64,000 nt of DNA, from positions 24,757,478 to 24,821,477 of the forward strand of contig JAGTTD010000015.1 of NCBI GenBank assembly GCA_018398585.1, read 5' to 3'. Source of the stretch: Simmondsia chinensis (Eukaryota > Streptophyta > Magnoliopsida > Caryophyllales > Simmondsiaceae). The translations under genes were made by a program, and so were the position numbers. This document shows positions 63,551 to 64,000 of this stretch, one piece after another; position 1 is the first letter of the stretch; each line of letters starts with the position of its first letter. Under the pieces are notes generated by a model. That model saw only the letters and a program-made list of their open reading frames with translations, was not told the origin of the DNA and searched no databases.

Positions 63551-64000
63551 TATAACCCTTATGATTCAATTGGTACACCAAGAAGACGCACAAGATGGTT
63601 CGAGGAGCAAGTTTGGGTGGCGCAGTTACACTTAAATTAGGATAACAAGCACATCCAAAGACCAGAAGATGATCATATTTAACTTTCTTCTTGTAAAGAC
63701 GTTAATGGGGTATCTTCTTCTTTATAGATGTCGAAGGCAAGAGATTAATGATATGAGTAGAAATAAGCACAGCTTCAACTTAATATTCTAGAGGCATACA
63801 TGCTTGAAATAGAAGAGATCACATCATATTACCAATTGTCCTTCCCATTTTGTTGGGAGGTATGAGGAAATGAAACTCGATTAAGAATGCCTTGCTCTAT
63901 AAAGAGCCCATTAAAATCATGATTAATATATTCCGTTTCTTTATCACATTGAAAATGCTTTATTTCAACACCAAACCGATTTAAGATAAAATCACAAACT

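Larger units (their letters stand above)
62541..64000 (-). mobile_element. Ty1/copia element (partial, runs off the window)
   Basis: Minus-strand pieces: integrase core at about 63990-63830 (FGVEIKHFQCDKETEYINHD, PHTSQQNGKDNW), the C-terminal part near 63660-63560 and 63215-63120 (GYKCLGPSTS, VIFDETDF), a proline/serine linker, and the RT start at 62731-62541. A LINE 3' end interrupts the integrase C-terminus. Confidence 0.8.

Overview
The window looks like eudicot nuclear DNA: AT-rich, one intron-split gene, and most of the rest transposable-element sequence (Ty3/gypsy, Ty1/copia, TRIM, LINE, SINE and MITE). No prokaryotic, organellar or CRISPR features were seen. The species cannot be fixed from sequence alone.

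The only host gene recognised is a zinc-dependent alcohol dehydrogenase-like gene on the + strand. It has 11 exons between 10460 and 40770, all GT-AG introns, and the exons join in frame to about 391 residues with every zinc ligand present. It is stretched over 30 kb because introns 3 (4.9 kb) and 5 (18.3 kb) are filled with mobile DNA. A TRIM ends 19 bases before exon 4, and the coenzyme-specificity Asp of the NAD fold is replaced by Ala-Arg.

Layout. 1-3835: 3' part of an Athila/Tat-like gypsy element with its 3' LTR, sitting in a copia pol remnant (3836-6463) that also carries a perfect solo LTR (3984-6064). 6464-10459: copia 3' end, an RTE-type LINE tail, a SINE with a 5S-rRNA-derived head, a MITE, and the ADH upstream region. 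10460-40770: the ADH gene. Intron 3 holds a GC-rich poly(A) retroposon, a 1-kb TTA-flanked MITE and a TRIM. Intron 5 holds a copia element with a Tekay-like gypsy element nested in its gag, which itself contains an inverted Athila-family LTR flanked by a 0.46-kb duplication. It also holds a MITE in the copia LTR, and a second copia element inserted into the LTR of another TRIM. 41-44.5 kb: a MITE and a LINE-like element that keeps ORF1 and a poly(A) tail but has no ORF2. 44.8-51.3 kb: a minus-strand copia carrying a SINE and a second solo LTR. 51.9-56.7 kb: a plus-strand copia. 56.9-61.9 kb: a minus-strand copia. 62.3-64 kb: a TRIM and a minus-strand copia that runs off the window and holds a LINE 3' end.

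All autonomous element genes seen are broken by stops, frameshifts or deletions. The most unusual items are the 5S-headed SINE sharing a 3' tail with an RTE LINE, the TRIM next to the exon 4 splice acceptor, the ADH coenzyme-site change, the antisense orientation of every LTR element inside the ADH gene, and the duplication-flanked LTR inside the gypsy element.
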